Origin: DASSYK01 sp036258315
Lineage (GTDB): Bacteria; Actinomycetota; Thermoleophilia; Solirubrobacterales; 70-9
DNA: 57,123 bases
Direction: 5' to 3'
NCBI GenBank assembly: GCA_036258315.1
Contig: DATADX010000060.1
Coordinates: 1-57,123, forward strand
Made by a program: the position numbers and the translations under genes. Position 1 is the stretch's first letter. The number at the start of each line of letters is the position of its first letter. The notes beneath the pieces were generated by a model. That model searched no databases and was not told the DNA's origin. It saw only the letters and a list, made by a program, of their open reading frames with translations. This document shows positions 25,277-33,236 of the stretch, piece by piece.

Positions 25277-26183
25277 AGAAGTAACGGTCGGCTCGCGGAA
25301 GCTGAAGCTGACCAACCTCGACAAGGTCCTCTACCCGAAGGCCGGCTTCACCAAGGGCGAGGTGATCGACTACTACGCCCGCATCGCGGACGCGATCCTG
25401 CCCCACCTGAAGGGACGCCCGCTGACGCTGAAGCGGTTCCCCGACGGCGTCGAGGGCTTCAACTTCTACGAGAAGCGCTGTCCCGAGCACCGCCCCGACT
25501 GGGTGAAGACGGCGCACGTGCTCGCCGACCGGGCCGGCGAGATCGACTTCTGCGTCTGCGACAACCTCTCGACGCTGATCTGGCTCGAGCAGCTCGCCGC
25601 GATCGAGCTCCATCCATCGCTCGCCAAGTCCTCGAACATCGATCGGCCGACCGTCGTCGCGTTCGACCTCGACCCGGGCCCGCCGGCCGACGCAGTCGAC
25701 TGCTGCCGGATCGCGCTCCGCCTCCGCGACCTGTTCGCCGACCTCGGCCTCGACTGCTACCCGAAGACCTCGGGCTCGAAGGGGATCCAGGTCTACGTGC
25801 CCCTCAACACGCCGGTCGGCTACGACGGGACGGGCCCCTTCGCGCATGCCGTCGCGATGCTGCTGGAGAAGCAGTACCCGAAGGAGGTCGTCTCGAGGAT
25901 GACCAAGAAGCTCCGCAAGGGCAAGGTGCTGGTCGACTGGAGCCAGAACAACCGCCACAAGACGACGGTCGCGGTCTACTCGCTGCGCGCCAAGGAGCGC
26001 CCGACCGCCTCGACGCCGCTCGAGTGGGCCGAGGTCGAGCGGGCCCTGAAGAGGAAGGACGCGAGCTCGCTCGTCTTCGAGGCCTCCGCCGTCCTGACAC
26101 GGGTCGAGAAGCACGGCGACCTGTTCGCGCCGGTCCTGAAGCAGCGGCAGCGCCTGCCCGAGCCGCCGGGGCAGCCCGACTGA
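25263..26183 (+). CDS. LigD polymerase domain (stand-alone), start uncertain
   Basis: A primase-type polymerase that fills gaps in end joining. GRPLTLKRFPDGVEGFNFYEKRCP, FDLDPGPPADAV (metal-binding Asp pair) and KTSGSKGIQVYVPL are diagnostic. The conserved N-terminal LTNLDKVLYPKAGFTKGE lies upstream of the first GTG (25362), so that start would delete part of the fold. No ATG, GTG or TTG precedes it in frame. CTG 25263, with AGGG 6 nt upstream and a 14-nt overlap with ku, is the best candidate; CTG 25302 is another. A frameshift fusion to Ku is also possible. Confidence 0.88.
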   Translation: MAASREVTVGSRKLKLTNLDKVLYPKAGFTKGEVIDYYARIADAILPHLKGRPLTLKRFPDGVEGFNFYEKRCPEHRPDWVKTAHVLADRAGEIDFCVCDNLSTLIWLEQLAAIELHPSLAKSSNIDRPTVVAFDLDPGPPADAVDCCRIALRLRDLFADLGLDCYPKTSGSKGIQVYVPLNTPVGYDGTGPFAHAVAMLLEKQYPKEVVSRMTKKLRKGKVLVDWSQNNRHKTTVAVYSLRAKERPTASTPLEWAEVERALKRKDASSLVFEASAVLTRVEKHGDLFAPVLKQRQRLPEPPGQPD

Positions 26184-26292
26184 CGGCGTTCTGCCCTCCA
26201 ACCAACAGCTCCTCGCAGACGCAGCTGCTCTGCACGGCGTGGCGCAGACAAAGCCTCATCAAGAACGAGCGGCAGCCATCCGCCGCATCCGC

Positions 26293-26314
26293 GGGGCCGC
26301 AGTCGGGCGGCCCC
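26293..26314. terminator. Strong GC hairpin between convergent genes
   Basis: GGGGCCGC (26293-26300) pairs perfectly with GCGGCCCC (26307-26314) around AGTCGG. It is in the 153-bp gap between the convergent LigD polymerase and mocR genes. The rest of the gap holds nothing recognisable. Confidence 0.6.
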
Positions 26315-26336
26315 GTCTCGTCCGGCGTTAGGCGGC

Positions 26337-27851
26337 CTAGGCGATCGGCAGCGCCTCGCTGACGCGGGGGCGCTTGGCGAGCGAGCGGATCGCGCGGGCG
26401 AGCCGGCGCGTCCCCTCGACGAGCTGGTCCGGCTCGAGAAAGCCGTAGGAGAGCCGCATGTGGGTGAGGTGCGAGGCCGTCGGCAGCATCGCCGCGCCGG
26501 GCACGAAGGTGACGCCGTTGCGGACCGCCTCGCTGATCAGCTCGGACTCGTTCAGCGGCAGGTCCAGGGTGAGCCAGAGGTGGCCGCCGCCCGGGCTCTG
26601 CGTCGCGACCGTCGCGAGCCCCTTCAGGTGCTTGCCCGTCGCCTCGAGCAGGACGTCGCGGCGCTCACGGTAGAAGTCGCGGGCGCGCTCGATGTGCGCC
26701 GGATACTCGCCCGCCGCGAGGAAGCCGGCGACGGCGAGCTGCGTGAGCGTCGGGCTGTGCATGTCGTCGGCGCGCTTCTCGACCAGGATCCGCTCCCGAA
26801 CCGGGCCGCTGGCCGCGATCCAGCCCACCCGCAGGCCGCCGCCGACCGTCTTCGAGACCGAGTCGATGTAGATCACGTGGCCGCGAGCCTCGGCACGAAG
26901 CGAGCCGGGGTCCTCGCCGTCGTAGCGGAGATCGCCGTAGATGCCGTCCTCGACGATGAAGAAGCCATGCCGGTGGGCGAGCTCGAGAAGCTGCGTGCGC
27001 CGGGCCGGCGCGAGATCTTGCCCGGTCGGGTTGTGGCAGCGCGGCTGGATCGCGAGGAAGCGGATCTGCTCGCGCCCGAGCAGCTCCTCGAGGGCATCGA
27101 CGTCGAGTCCCTGCTCGTCCATCGGGACGGGCAGGACGCGGGTGTCGATCGCCTTCACGGACTCGAGCACGCCCATGAACGTCGGGGCCTCGCAGGCGAC
27201 GGCGTCGCCGGGGCGCAGGATCGCCCGCGCGGCGAGCGTCAGGCCCTGGCGGGCGCCGGTTGTGACGACGATGTCGCCGGGGTCCTCCGGGGAGCCCCGC
27301 TGCGCCGACAGTGCGGCGAGCTCCTCGACCAGGTCGGGCTCGCCGGCGATGTCGGTGTACTGGAGAGCGCGCGCGTCCCGGTCGTCCATGCACGCATCCA
27401 GCGCACGGCGGATCTCGTCGAACGGGAACAGCTTCGACGACGGGTACCCGACCGAGAGTGGGATCAACCCGCGGGCCTGCGAATGGCGATACATCTCGGC
27501 CATCACCCGGTCGCCGTGGCTCTCCGCGAGCGGCGGGAGGACGAAGTGCTGCCAATCGGTCGCGTCCGCGTCGCCGGGGGCGGGCAGCACCGCGGGCGCC
27601 GAGTCGCGCACGAAGGTGCCGCGGCCGACCTGCGACGAAACCAGCCCGAGCTCCCTGAGGCGCTTGTAGGCCCGCACCGCGGTGAGGTGATTGACGCCGG
27701 CGGTCTCGGCGAGCTCGCGCGTCGGCGGCAGCTTCTCTCCCGGAGCCAGCTCGCCGGCCTCGATCGCGCCGCGAAAGGCGCCCACGATCTGGTCGGTCAG
27801 CGAACGCTCGCCGTCGCGCTCAAGGTCATTCAATACGCTTTTGTACGACAT
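26337..27851 (-). CDS. MocR-type regulator: GntR helix-turn-helix fused to PLP aminotransferase domain
   Basis: A 504-residue fusion. Residues 1-80 are a GntR winged helix (GELAPGEKLPPTRELAETAGVNHLTAVRAYKRL). Residues from about 110 form a fold-type I aminotransferase domain, with the PLP lysine in YIDSVSKTVGGGLRVGW and QPRCHNPTGQDLA. MocR proteins usually sense PLP or an amino acid and control a neighbouring divergent gene. Here that gene is the small protein at 27932. Some members may act as enzymes; the sequence does not decide. ATG 27851 has GGAG 4 nt upstream. Confidence 0.9.
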   Translation of the reverse strand: MSYKSVLNDLERDGERSLTDQIVGAFRGAIEAGELAPGEKLPPTRELAETAGVNHLTAVRAYKRLRELGLVSSQVGRGTFVRDSAPAVLPAPGDADATDWQHFVLPPLAESHGDRVMAEMYRHSQARGLIPLSVGYPSSKLFPFDEIRRALDACMDDRDARALQYTDIAGEPDLVEELAALSAQRGSPEDPGDIVVTTGARQGLTLAARAILRPGDAVACEAPTFMGVLESVKAIDTRVLPVPMDEQGLDVDALEELLGREQIRFLAIQPRCHNPTGQDLAPARRTQLLELAHRHGFFIVEDGIYGDLRYDGEDPGSLRAEARGHVIYIDSVSKTVGGGLRVGWIAASGPVRERILVEKRADDMHSPTLTQLAVAGFLAAGEYPAHIERARDFYRERRDVLLEATGKHLKGLATVATQSPGGGHLWLTLDLPLNESELISEAVRNGVTFVPGAAMLPTASHLTHMRLSYGFLEPDQLVEGTRRLARAIRSLAKRPRVSEALPIA

Positions 27852-27931
27852 ATCACTCCGCTTCTGGTCCTGTATGGTACGCGGTGAGTGTAGCTCATGA
27901 ACGCCAGATAGACCAGGATCGGGGGAAACGT
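27852..27931. promoter_or_regulatory. Divergent control region of mocR and small GNAT-like gene
   Basis: The 80-bp gap contains CTGGTC (27864-27869) and its inverted copy GACCAG (27911-27916). It also has TGGT-N6-TGGT (from 27866), of the direct-repeat style MocR proteins bind. TACACT on the minus strand (near 27895) and TATGGT on the plus strand (27873) are possible -10 hexamers. Operator identity is inferred. Confidence 0.35.
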
Positions 27932-28318
27932 ATGTATTACAAGCGGCAGATTGACACCGCGGAGACGATCACCATCCGCCGGGCCACCGCCGAGGACCGC
28001 GCCGCCCTCGAGCGCGTCGCGCAGCGCGACAGCGCCGACGTTCCGCGGGGCGAGCTGTTGGTCGCCGTCGCCGGCGACGAGCTGTACGCCGCGATCTCGA
28101 CCAAGACCCGCGAGGTGATCGCGGATCCGTTCCAGCGCACCGAGGAGGCGGTGGGGATACTCGTGATCCGCGCCGCCCAGCTCAAGCCGGGCCAGCCGCG
28201 CCGGACGGGACTGCTCGCCCCGCTGCGCCGGGGCCGTCGAGGCAGCTTCGCGCCGCAGCCGGCCGGGACCCTCCGCCCCGCGCGCTCGGGCAGCGCCCCC
28301 GGCCACCGGCCGCTCTAG
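27932..28318 (+). CDS. Small protein resembling the N-terminal half of a GNAT fold
   Basis: 128 residues. ETITIRRATAEDRAALERVAQRDSA looks like the first strand and helix of a GNAT acetyltransferase. LLVAVAGDELYAAISTKTREVIADPF continues it, but the acetyl-CoA binding loop is absent and the rest is a low-complexity Pro/Arg/Gly tail. It is probably a non-catalytic remnant fold seen as a small family in related bacteria; function unknown. ATG 27932 is supported by GGGGGAAA 4-5 nt upstream; a longer upstream reading lacks a site. It is divergent from mocR. Confidence 0.7.
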   Translation: MYYKRQIDTAETITIRRATAEDRAALERVAQRDSADVPRGELLVAVAGDELYAAISTKTREVIADPFQRTEEAVGILVIRAAQLKPGQPRRTGLLAPLRRGRRGSFAPQPAGTLRPARSGSAPGHRPL

Positions 28319-29872
28319 TCAGCCGAGCGGCTGCCGGATCAGCGGCCTGCGGTTCGCGGCGACCTCGTCGAGCCGGCGCACCGGCGTCGTGTACGGCGCG
28401 TTCTGCGCCACGCTCGGGTCCTGCTCGGCCTCGGCGAGGATCTCGTCGACCGCCTCGGCGAAGGCGTCGAGGGTCTCGCGCGTCTCGGTCTCGGTCGGCT
28501 CGACCATCAGCGCCTCGTCGACGAGCAACGGGAAGTAGACCGTGGGCGGGTGGAAGCCGAAGTCGAGCAGCCGCTTTGCGATGTCGAGCGTCTTGACGCC
28601 CAGCAGCTTCCTCGCCGGGGCTCCGGAGAGGACGAACTCGTGCATCGGGCGGCGGTCGAAGGCGACCGGCGCGTAGCTGCCGGCGCGCCCCTCGCGGAGC
28701 TTCGCGAGCAGGTAGTTGGCGTTCAGGACCGCCGTCTCCGAGGCCTCCGTGAGCCCGTCGCCGCCGAGGCTGAGGATGTACGCGTAAGAGCGGACGAAGA
28801 CGCCGAAGTTGCCCTGGAAGCCGCGCAGGCGCCCGATCGACCTGGGGCGGTCGTGGTCGAGGTCGTAGCGGGGCTCCGATCCGTTCTCGCCCTCGCGCCG
28901 GACGACCTGCGGGCGTGGCAGGAAGGGCTCGATCCGGTCGGAGACGGCGATCGGCCCGGCCCCCGGGCCCCCTCCCCCGTGCGGCTGCGAGAACGACTTG
29001 TGGAGGTTGACGTGGACGATGTCGAAGCCCATGTCCCCGGGGCGCGTGTGGCCGATGATCGCGTTCAGGTTGGCGCCGTCGTAGTAGAGCGTGCCCCCCA
29101 CCCCGTGCACGATCTCGGCGATCTCGGCGATGTTCTCGTCGAATAGGCCGAGCGTGTTCGGGTTGGTCAGCATCAGGCAGGCGACCTGGTCGTCTGCCTT
29201 GGCACGGAGGTCGTCGACGTCCACCCCGCCGCGCTCGTTGGTCTCGACCTTGACCACGTCATAGCCCGCCATCGTCACCGTGGCGGGGTTCGTCCCGTGG
29301 GCAGTATCCGGAGTCAGCACCCTGGTCCGCTTCTCGCCGCGGTCGGCGTGGTAGGCCCTGGTCAGGAGCAGCCCGGCGAGCTCGCCGTGCGAACCGGCCG
29401 ACGGCTGGAGGCTGACGTGCGGGAGGCCGCAGATCTCCGAGAGCGACCCCTGCAGCAGCCACATCAGCTCCAGCGCCCCCTGGGCGCGCCTCGGGTCTTG
29501 GGCGGGATGCAGCCGCGCATGTCCCGGCAGCGCCGCGACCCGCTCGTTGAGGCGCGGGTTGTGCTTCATCGTGCACGAGCCGAGCGGGTAGAAGCCGGTG
29601 TCGAGGTCGAAGTTCCGCCGCGAGATCCGGTTGTAGTGGCGGACGATCTCGGGCTCGGAGATCTCCGGCAGCTCGGCCGGGCGGTCGCGCAGCAGCCGCT
29701 TCGGGATCAGGTCCTCGAGAGGAGTCTCGGGGACATCGGCCTCGACCGGGGCGGCGGCCCTCCGCCCTTCCACCGAGCGCTCGAAGATCGTCGTCGCCCG
29801 CTCGCGCTGCATCGGTGTCCCAGCCTCACCGTCGGCTGCCCCGCTCCCGGTCGGCCTCGCGGTATCACTCAT
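28319..29872 (-). CDS. gcvPB: Glycine dehydrogenase (decarboxylating), subunit 2
   Basis: The PLP-bearing half of the P-protein of the glycine cleavage system (517 residues). GFYPLGSCTMKHNPRLNE, SLQPSAGSHGELAGLLL, DTAHGTNPATVTMAGY and the PLP lysine in HVNLHKSFSQPHGGGGPGAG are all present. The first ~40 residues are not conserved. The ATG overlaps the gcvPA stop by 8 nt. The two-subunit form is normal in Gram-positive bacteria and archaea. Confidence 0.95.
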   Translation of the reverse strand: MSDTARPTGSGAADGEAGTPMQRERATTIFERSVEGRRAAAPVEADVPETPLEDLIPKRLLRDRPAELPEISEPEIVRHYNRISRRNFDLDTGFYPLGSCTMKHNPRLNERVAALPGHARLHPAQDPRRAQGALELMWLLQGSLSEICGLPHVSLQPSAGSHGELAGLLLTRAYHADRGEKRTRVLTPDTAHGTNPATVTMAGYDVVKVETNERGGVDVDDLRAKADDQVACLMLTNPNTLGLFDENIAEIAEIVHGVGGTLYYDGANLNAIIGHTRPGDMGFDIVHVNLHKSFSQPHGGGGPGAGPIAVSDRIEPFLPRPQVVRREGENGSEPRYDLDHDRPRSIGRLRGFQGNFGVFVRSYAYILSLGGDGLTEASETAVLNANYLLAKLREGRAGSYAPVAFDRRPMHEFVLSGAPARKLLGVKTLDIAKRLLDFGFHPPTVYFPLLVDEALMVEPTETETRETLDAFAEAVDEILAEAEQDPSVAQNAPYTTPVRRLDEVAANRRPLIRQPLG

Positions 29873-31274
29873 GCACTCGGCCTCCCCCCGCGTCCGCGCC
29901 GACGGGTTCGGGCGCCGCCGCTCTGGTCACCCCGATCGCCCTCCCGAGGGCATCGGCGAGGCGGTCGATGTCCGCGCGGTCGCGGCGCTCGCTGAGCGCG
30001 ACCAGGAGGCCGTCCTCGTACTCCGGGTACTCGATCCCGAGCGCGTAGCCGGCACCGATCCCCTCGGCCGCGCAACGGTCGAGCACCCGCTCGACCGGAG
30101 CGTCGAGCCGGAGCGCGAACTCGCGCACCACCGGGGCGTCGTGGAGCAACTCGACCCCGTCGATGGCGGCGAGGGTCTCGCGCGCGTAGGCCGTCCGGCG
30201 CACGAGCAGCTCGCCGAGCTCGACGAAGCCGCGCTTGCCGAGCCAACTCAGGTGAATGATCCCGGCGAGCGCGTTCAGCGCCTGCGCCGTGCAGATGTTG
30301 TGGGTCGCCTTCTCGCGGCGGATGTGCTGCTCGCGCGTCTGCAGCGTGAGCACGAACCCACGGCGCCCGTCGACGTCGGTGGTCTCGCCGGCGATCCGCC
30401 CCGGCATCCGGCGGAGGTGCTCCTCGGTCACGCAGAAGAATCCGAACGACGGCCCGCCGTAGTCGAGCCGGTTGCCGAGCGGCTGGCCCTCCCCGACCGC
30501 GACGTCTGCCCCGGCCTCCCCCGGCGGCTTCAGCACCGACAGCGCGATCGGGTCGCACGCGACGACCACCAGCGCGCCGTTCTCCTTCGCGGCCGCGCCG
30601 AGCGCCTCGACGTCCTCGACCGCCCCGAGGAAGTTCGGCTGCTGCAGGAAGACGGCGGCGGTCTGATCGTCGATCGCCGCGGCGAGCCCCGCCGCGTCGG
30701 TGACGCCGTCGGCGAGCGGCACCTCGGCCAACTCGGAGCCGAAGCCGGCGCCGTAGGTGACGAGCGACTCACGGCTGTGCGGATGCAGGCCCCGGGACGC
30801 GACGAGCTTCGTCCTCCCGGTCGCGCCGAGCGCCAGGTACGCGGCCGACGCGACGGCCGACGGCCCCTCGTAGAGCGCTGCGTTCGAGACCGGCAGCCCG
30901 GTCAGCTCCGACATCCCGGTCTGGAACTCGAACATCGCCTGCAAGCCGCCCTGCGAGATCTCGGGCTGGTAGGGCGTGTAGGGAGTCAGGAACTCCGACC
31001 GGGATGTGATCGCGTCGACGATCGCCGGCACGTAGTTGTCGTACATCCCGGCGCCGAGGAAGCTGACCTCCGACTCGGCGTCGGTATTCCGCCCGGCGAG
31101 TGCGCGGAGCCGCTCGTAGACCTCGGGCTCGGAAAGCCCGCCCGGCAGCTCCAGGGCGCGGCCGAGACGCAGGTACTCCGGGATGTCCTCGAAAAGCTCG
31201 TCGACCGAGGCCGCGCCGATCGCCTCGAGCATCCGGGCGCGGTCCTCGTCGGTGGCGGACGTGTAGCGGCTCAC
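29865..31274 (-). CDS. gcvPA: Glycine dehydrogenase (decarboxylating), subunit 1
   Basis: The partner half of the P-protein (469 residues). RYTSATDEDRARMLEAIGAASVDELFEDIP is the usual start, and SFLGAGMYDNYVPAIVDAITSRSEFLTPYTPYQPEISQGGLQ, DGPSAVASAAYLA-like EGPSAVASAAYLALGAT and QTREQHIRREKATHNICTAQAL are diagnostic segments. It forms the active heterotetramer with GcvPB and decarboxylates glycine onto lipoyl-GcvH. It starts with GTG 34 bp after gcvH. Confidence 0.95.
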   Translation of the reverse strand: MSRYTSATDEDRARMLEAIGAASVDELFEDIPEYLRLGRALELPGGLSEPEVYERLRALAGRNTDAESEVSFLGAGMYDNYVPAIVDAITSRSEFLTPYTPYQPEISQGGLQAMFEFQTGMSELTGLPVSNAALYEGPSAVASAAYLALGATGRTKLVASRGLHPHSRESLVTYGAGFGSELAEVPLADGVTDAAGLAAAIDDQTAAVFLQQPNFLGAVEDVEALGAAAKENGALVVVACDPIALSVLKPPGEAGADVAVGEGQPLGNRLDYGGPSFGFFCVTEEHLRRMPGRIAGETTDVDGRRGFVLTLQTREQHIRREKATHNICTAQALNALAGIIHLSWLGKRGFVELGELLVRRTAYARETLAAIDGVELLHDAPVVREFALRLDAPVERVLDRCAAEGIGAGYALGIEYPEYEDGLLVALSERRDRADIDRLADALGRAIGVTRAAAPEPVGADAGGGRVHE

Positions 31275-31308
31275 CCCGCCAATCGTAGTGAGGGCGGCCG
31301 ATGCGGCT

Positions 31309-31698
31309 TCAGTCGGCGAGCAGCTTCCTGTACGCCCCGGCGTCGAGCAGCTCGTCGGCCTCGGAGGGTTCCGAGAGCTTGACCTTGGCCATCCAGCCGT
31401 CGCCGTAGGGGTCGGCGTTGATCGTCTCGGGCGTGTCCTTGAGCGCCTCGTTGACCTCGGTGATCTCGCCGGAGAGCGGCGCGTAGACGTCGGAGACGGC
31501 CTTGACCGACTCGACCTCTGCGTAGGCCGTGTCCTTGTTGATCTCGGCGCCGACCTCCGGGGGCTCGAAGAAGACGACCTCGCCGAGAGCGTCCTGCGCG
31601 TACCAGGTGATCCCGAAGGTCGCCTGGTCGCCCTCGATCCGGGCCCAGTCGTGCTCGGGGTGATACCTCAGGTCCTCGGGATAGCTCTCGTCGGCCAA
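31309..31698 (-). CDS. gcvH: Glycine cleavage system H protein
   Basis: The lipoyl carrier of the glycine cleavage system (129 residues). The lipoylated lysine is K66 in VESVKAVSDVYAPLSGEI. The N-terminal LRYHPEHDWARIEGDQATFGITWYAQDALGEVV is canonical. The start is TTG 31698 with a good AAGGAG 6 nt upstream. The 66-bp gap to the VOC gene holds nothing recognisable. Confidence 0.96.
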   Translation of the reverse strand: MADESYPEDLRYHPEHDWARIEGDQATFGITWYAQDALGEVVFFEPPEVGAEINKDTAYAEVESVKAVSDVYAPLSGEITEVNEALKDTPETINADPYGDGWMAKVKLSEPSEADELLDAGAYRKLLAD

Positions 31699-31764
31699 CT
31701 CGGGCTCCTTTCCGATCGGGGCAAGGCCATCGGCAGGCTATTCGAACGTGGCGCCTGCGTGGCC

Positions 31765-32136
31765 TCATTCGGCCTGGTCGGCCCCGATGTGGACCGTGTA
31801 GCCATCCGGGTCGGAGACCGACGCGACCCGCTCGCCCCAGGGCTGGTCGGCGGGCTCGCTGATCACCGTGGCTCCGGCAGCGGTGAGCTCGGCGAAGGCG
31901 GCATCGACGTCGTCCGTGTAGAGCCAGATCGCGGTGCTCCCCGTCTCCACCTCCGCCTTCGGGCCGCCGATCGCGAGCTTGCCGCCGCCCTCGAGCTCCA
32001 TCGAGACAAAGGCCGGGTGCTCCTCCGACGGGTGGGCGAACGTGACCCGGAAGCCGAGCAGCCCGCGGTAGAAGTCGAGCGAGCGGCGGACGTCGGCGAC
32101 CTCGAGGATCGGGAACGAGTCGCGGAAGCCCGGCAC
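31765..32136 (-). CDS. VOC (glyoxalase/dioxygenase superfamily) protein
   Basis: A 123-residue single-domain protein. RDSFPILEVADVRRSLDFYRGLLGFRVTF is the first beta-alpha-beta-beta-beta half, and STAIWLYTDDVDAAFAELTAAGATVISEPADQPWGERVASVSDPDGYTVHIG is the second. The usual metal ligands are partly visible (E in the ERVASVSDPDG segment); a His in the first half is not obvious, so catalysis is uncertain. GTG 32136 lies 4 nt after the gcvT stop. It is embedded between gcvT and gcvH and is surely co-transcribed. Its role in glycine metabolism is unknown. Confidence 0.85.
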   Translation of the reverse strand: MPGFRDSFPILEVADVRRSLDFYRGLLGFRVTFAHPSEEHPAFVSMELEGGGKLAIGGPKAEVETGSTAIWLYTDDVDAAFAELTAAGATVISEPADQPWGERVASVSDPDGYTVHIGADQAE

Positions 32137-32140
32137 GGTC

Positions 32141-33226
32141 TCAGGCCGAGCCGCCCTTGTAGAGCGGCACCTTCTCGACGCGGGCGCCGCGGCGCTTGCC
32201 CCGGACGTCGATCTGGACCTCCCTCCCGGGCTCGGCGAGGTCGGAGCGGACGTAGCCCATTCCAATCCCGACGCCGAGCGAGGGCGAGAGGGTGCCGCTC
32301 GTGACCTCGCCGACCCGCTCGTCGCCGAGCATGATCGGGTTGCCCGGGCGCGCGATCCCGTCGGTCGTGATCACGAACGGCTTCAGCAGCCGCCGGGGCC
32401 CCGCGGCGCGCTGCTCGGCGCAGCGCTCGGCGCCGATGAAGCCCGTCTGCTCCTGGACGATCCAGCCGAGGCTGGCCTCGATCGGCGTGTGCTCCTCGTC
32501 GAGGTCGTTGCCGTAGAGGGCGTAGTTGACCTCGAGCCTGAGGGTGTCGCGGGCGCCGAGGCCGGCAGGGGTGGCTCCGGCGACGAGCAGCTCCTCCCAC
32601 AGCGCCCCCGCCTCGTCGGGGCGGACGAGCAGCTCCACCCCGTCCTCTCCCGTGTAGCCGGTCCCGCACACCAGGGCGTCGCCGGGCCCGATGTTCATGT
32701 CCGCGACGTGGAACCGGGCGGGCAGCGTCCCCTGGGCCATCGAATCGACGATCTCGCGCGCCTTCGGCCCCTGCACTGCGAGCATCGCGTAGGCGTCCAG
32801 GTGATCGTGGACCTCGGCCTCGAACCCCTCGGCGCGCTCGCGGAACCAGGCCAGGTCCCTGGCGTGGTTGGCCGCGTTGGTGACCGTCAGATAATGGTCG
32901 CCCCCGAGCCGGTAGGTGAAGAGGTCGTCGAGGACGCCACCGTCCTCCCGGCACAGGCACGAGTATTGGGCGCCGCCGACCTCGATCCTCGAGACGTCGT
33001 TCGTGAGCAGCCGCTGCAGCAGTTCCCGCGCCTCGGGGCCCTCGGTCTCGATCTCGCCCATGTGCGAGACGTCGAAGACGCCGCATCCGGTTCGCACCGC
33101 CTCGTGCTCGGCGCGGATCCCCTCGTACTCCACGGGCATCTCCCAGCCGGCGAAGTCGACGAGCTTCGCCCCCGCCTCGACGTGGGCGTCGTACAGCGGC
33201 GTCCGCTTCAGGGTCCCGGCTTCCAC
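32141..33226 (-). CDS. gcvT: Aminomethyltransferase (glycine cleavage T protein)
   Basis: GcvT transfers the methylene unit from GcvH to tetrahydrofolate (361 residues). TPLYDAHVEAGAKLVDFAGWEMPVEYEG, GVFDVSHMGEIE, GTGYTGEDGVELL and LGARDTLRLEVNYALYGNDL are diagnostic. The GTG start lies 10 bp after ftsZ, so the gcv operon is read on from the end of the dcw cluster. No space exists for a glycine riboswitch. Confidence 0.95.
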   Translation of the reverse strand: MEAGTLKRTPLYDAHVEAGAKLVDFAGWEMPVEYEGIRAEHEAVRTGCGVFDVSHMGEIETEGPEARELLQRLLTNDVSRIEVGGAQYSCLCREDGGVLDDLFTYRLGGDHYLTVTNAANHARDLAWFRERAEGFEAEVHDHLDAYAMLAVQGPKAREIVDSMAQGTLPARFHVADMNIGPGDALVCGTGYTGEDGVELLVRPDEAGALWEELLVAGATPAGLGARDTLRLEVNYALYGNDLDEEHTPIEASLGWIVQEQTGFIGAERCAEQRAAGPRRLLKPFVITTDGIARPGNPIMLGDERVGEVTSGTLSPSLGVGIGMGYVRSDLAEPGREVQIDVRGKRRGARVEKVPLYKGGSA

Positions 33227-33236
33227 GCCGGAAACG

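Noticed and set aside
33227..33236. Glycine riboswitch for the gcv operon
   Set aside because: gcvT starts 10 bp after ftsZ and no structured leader exists.
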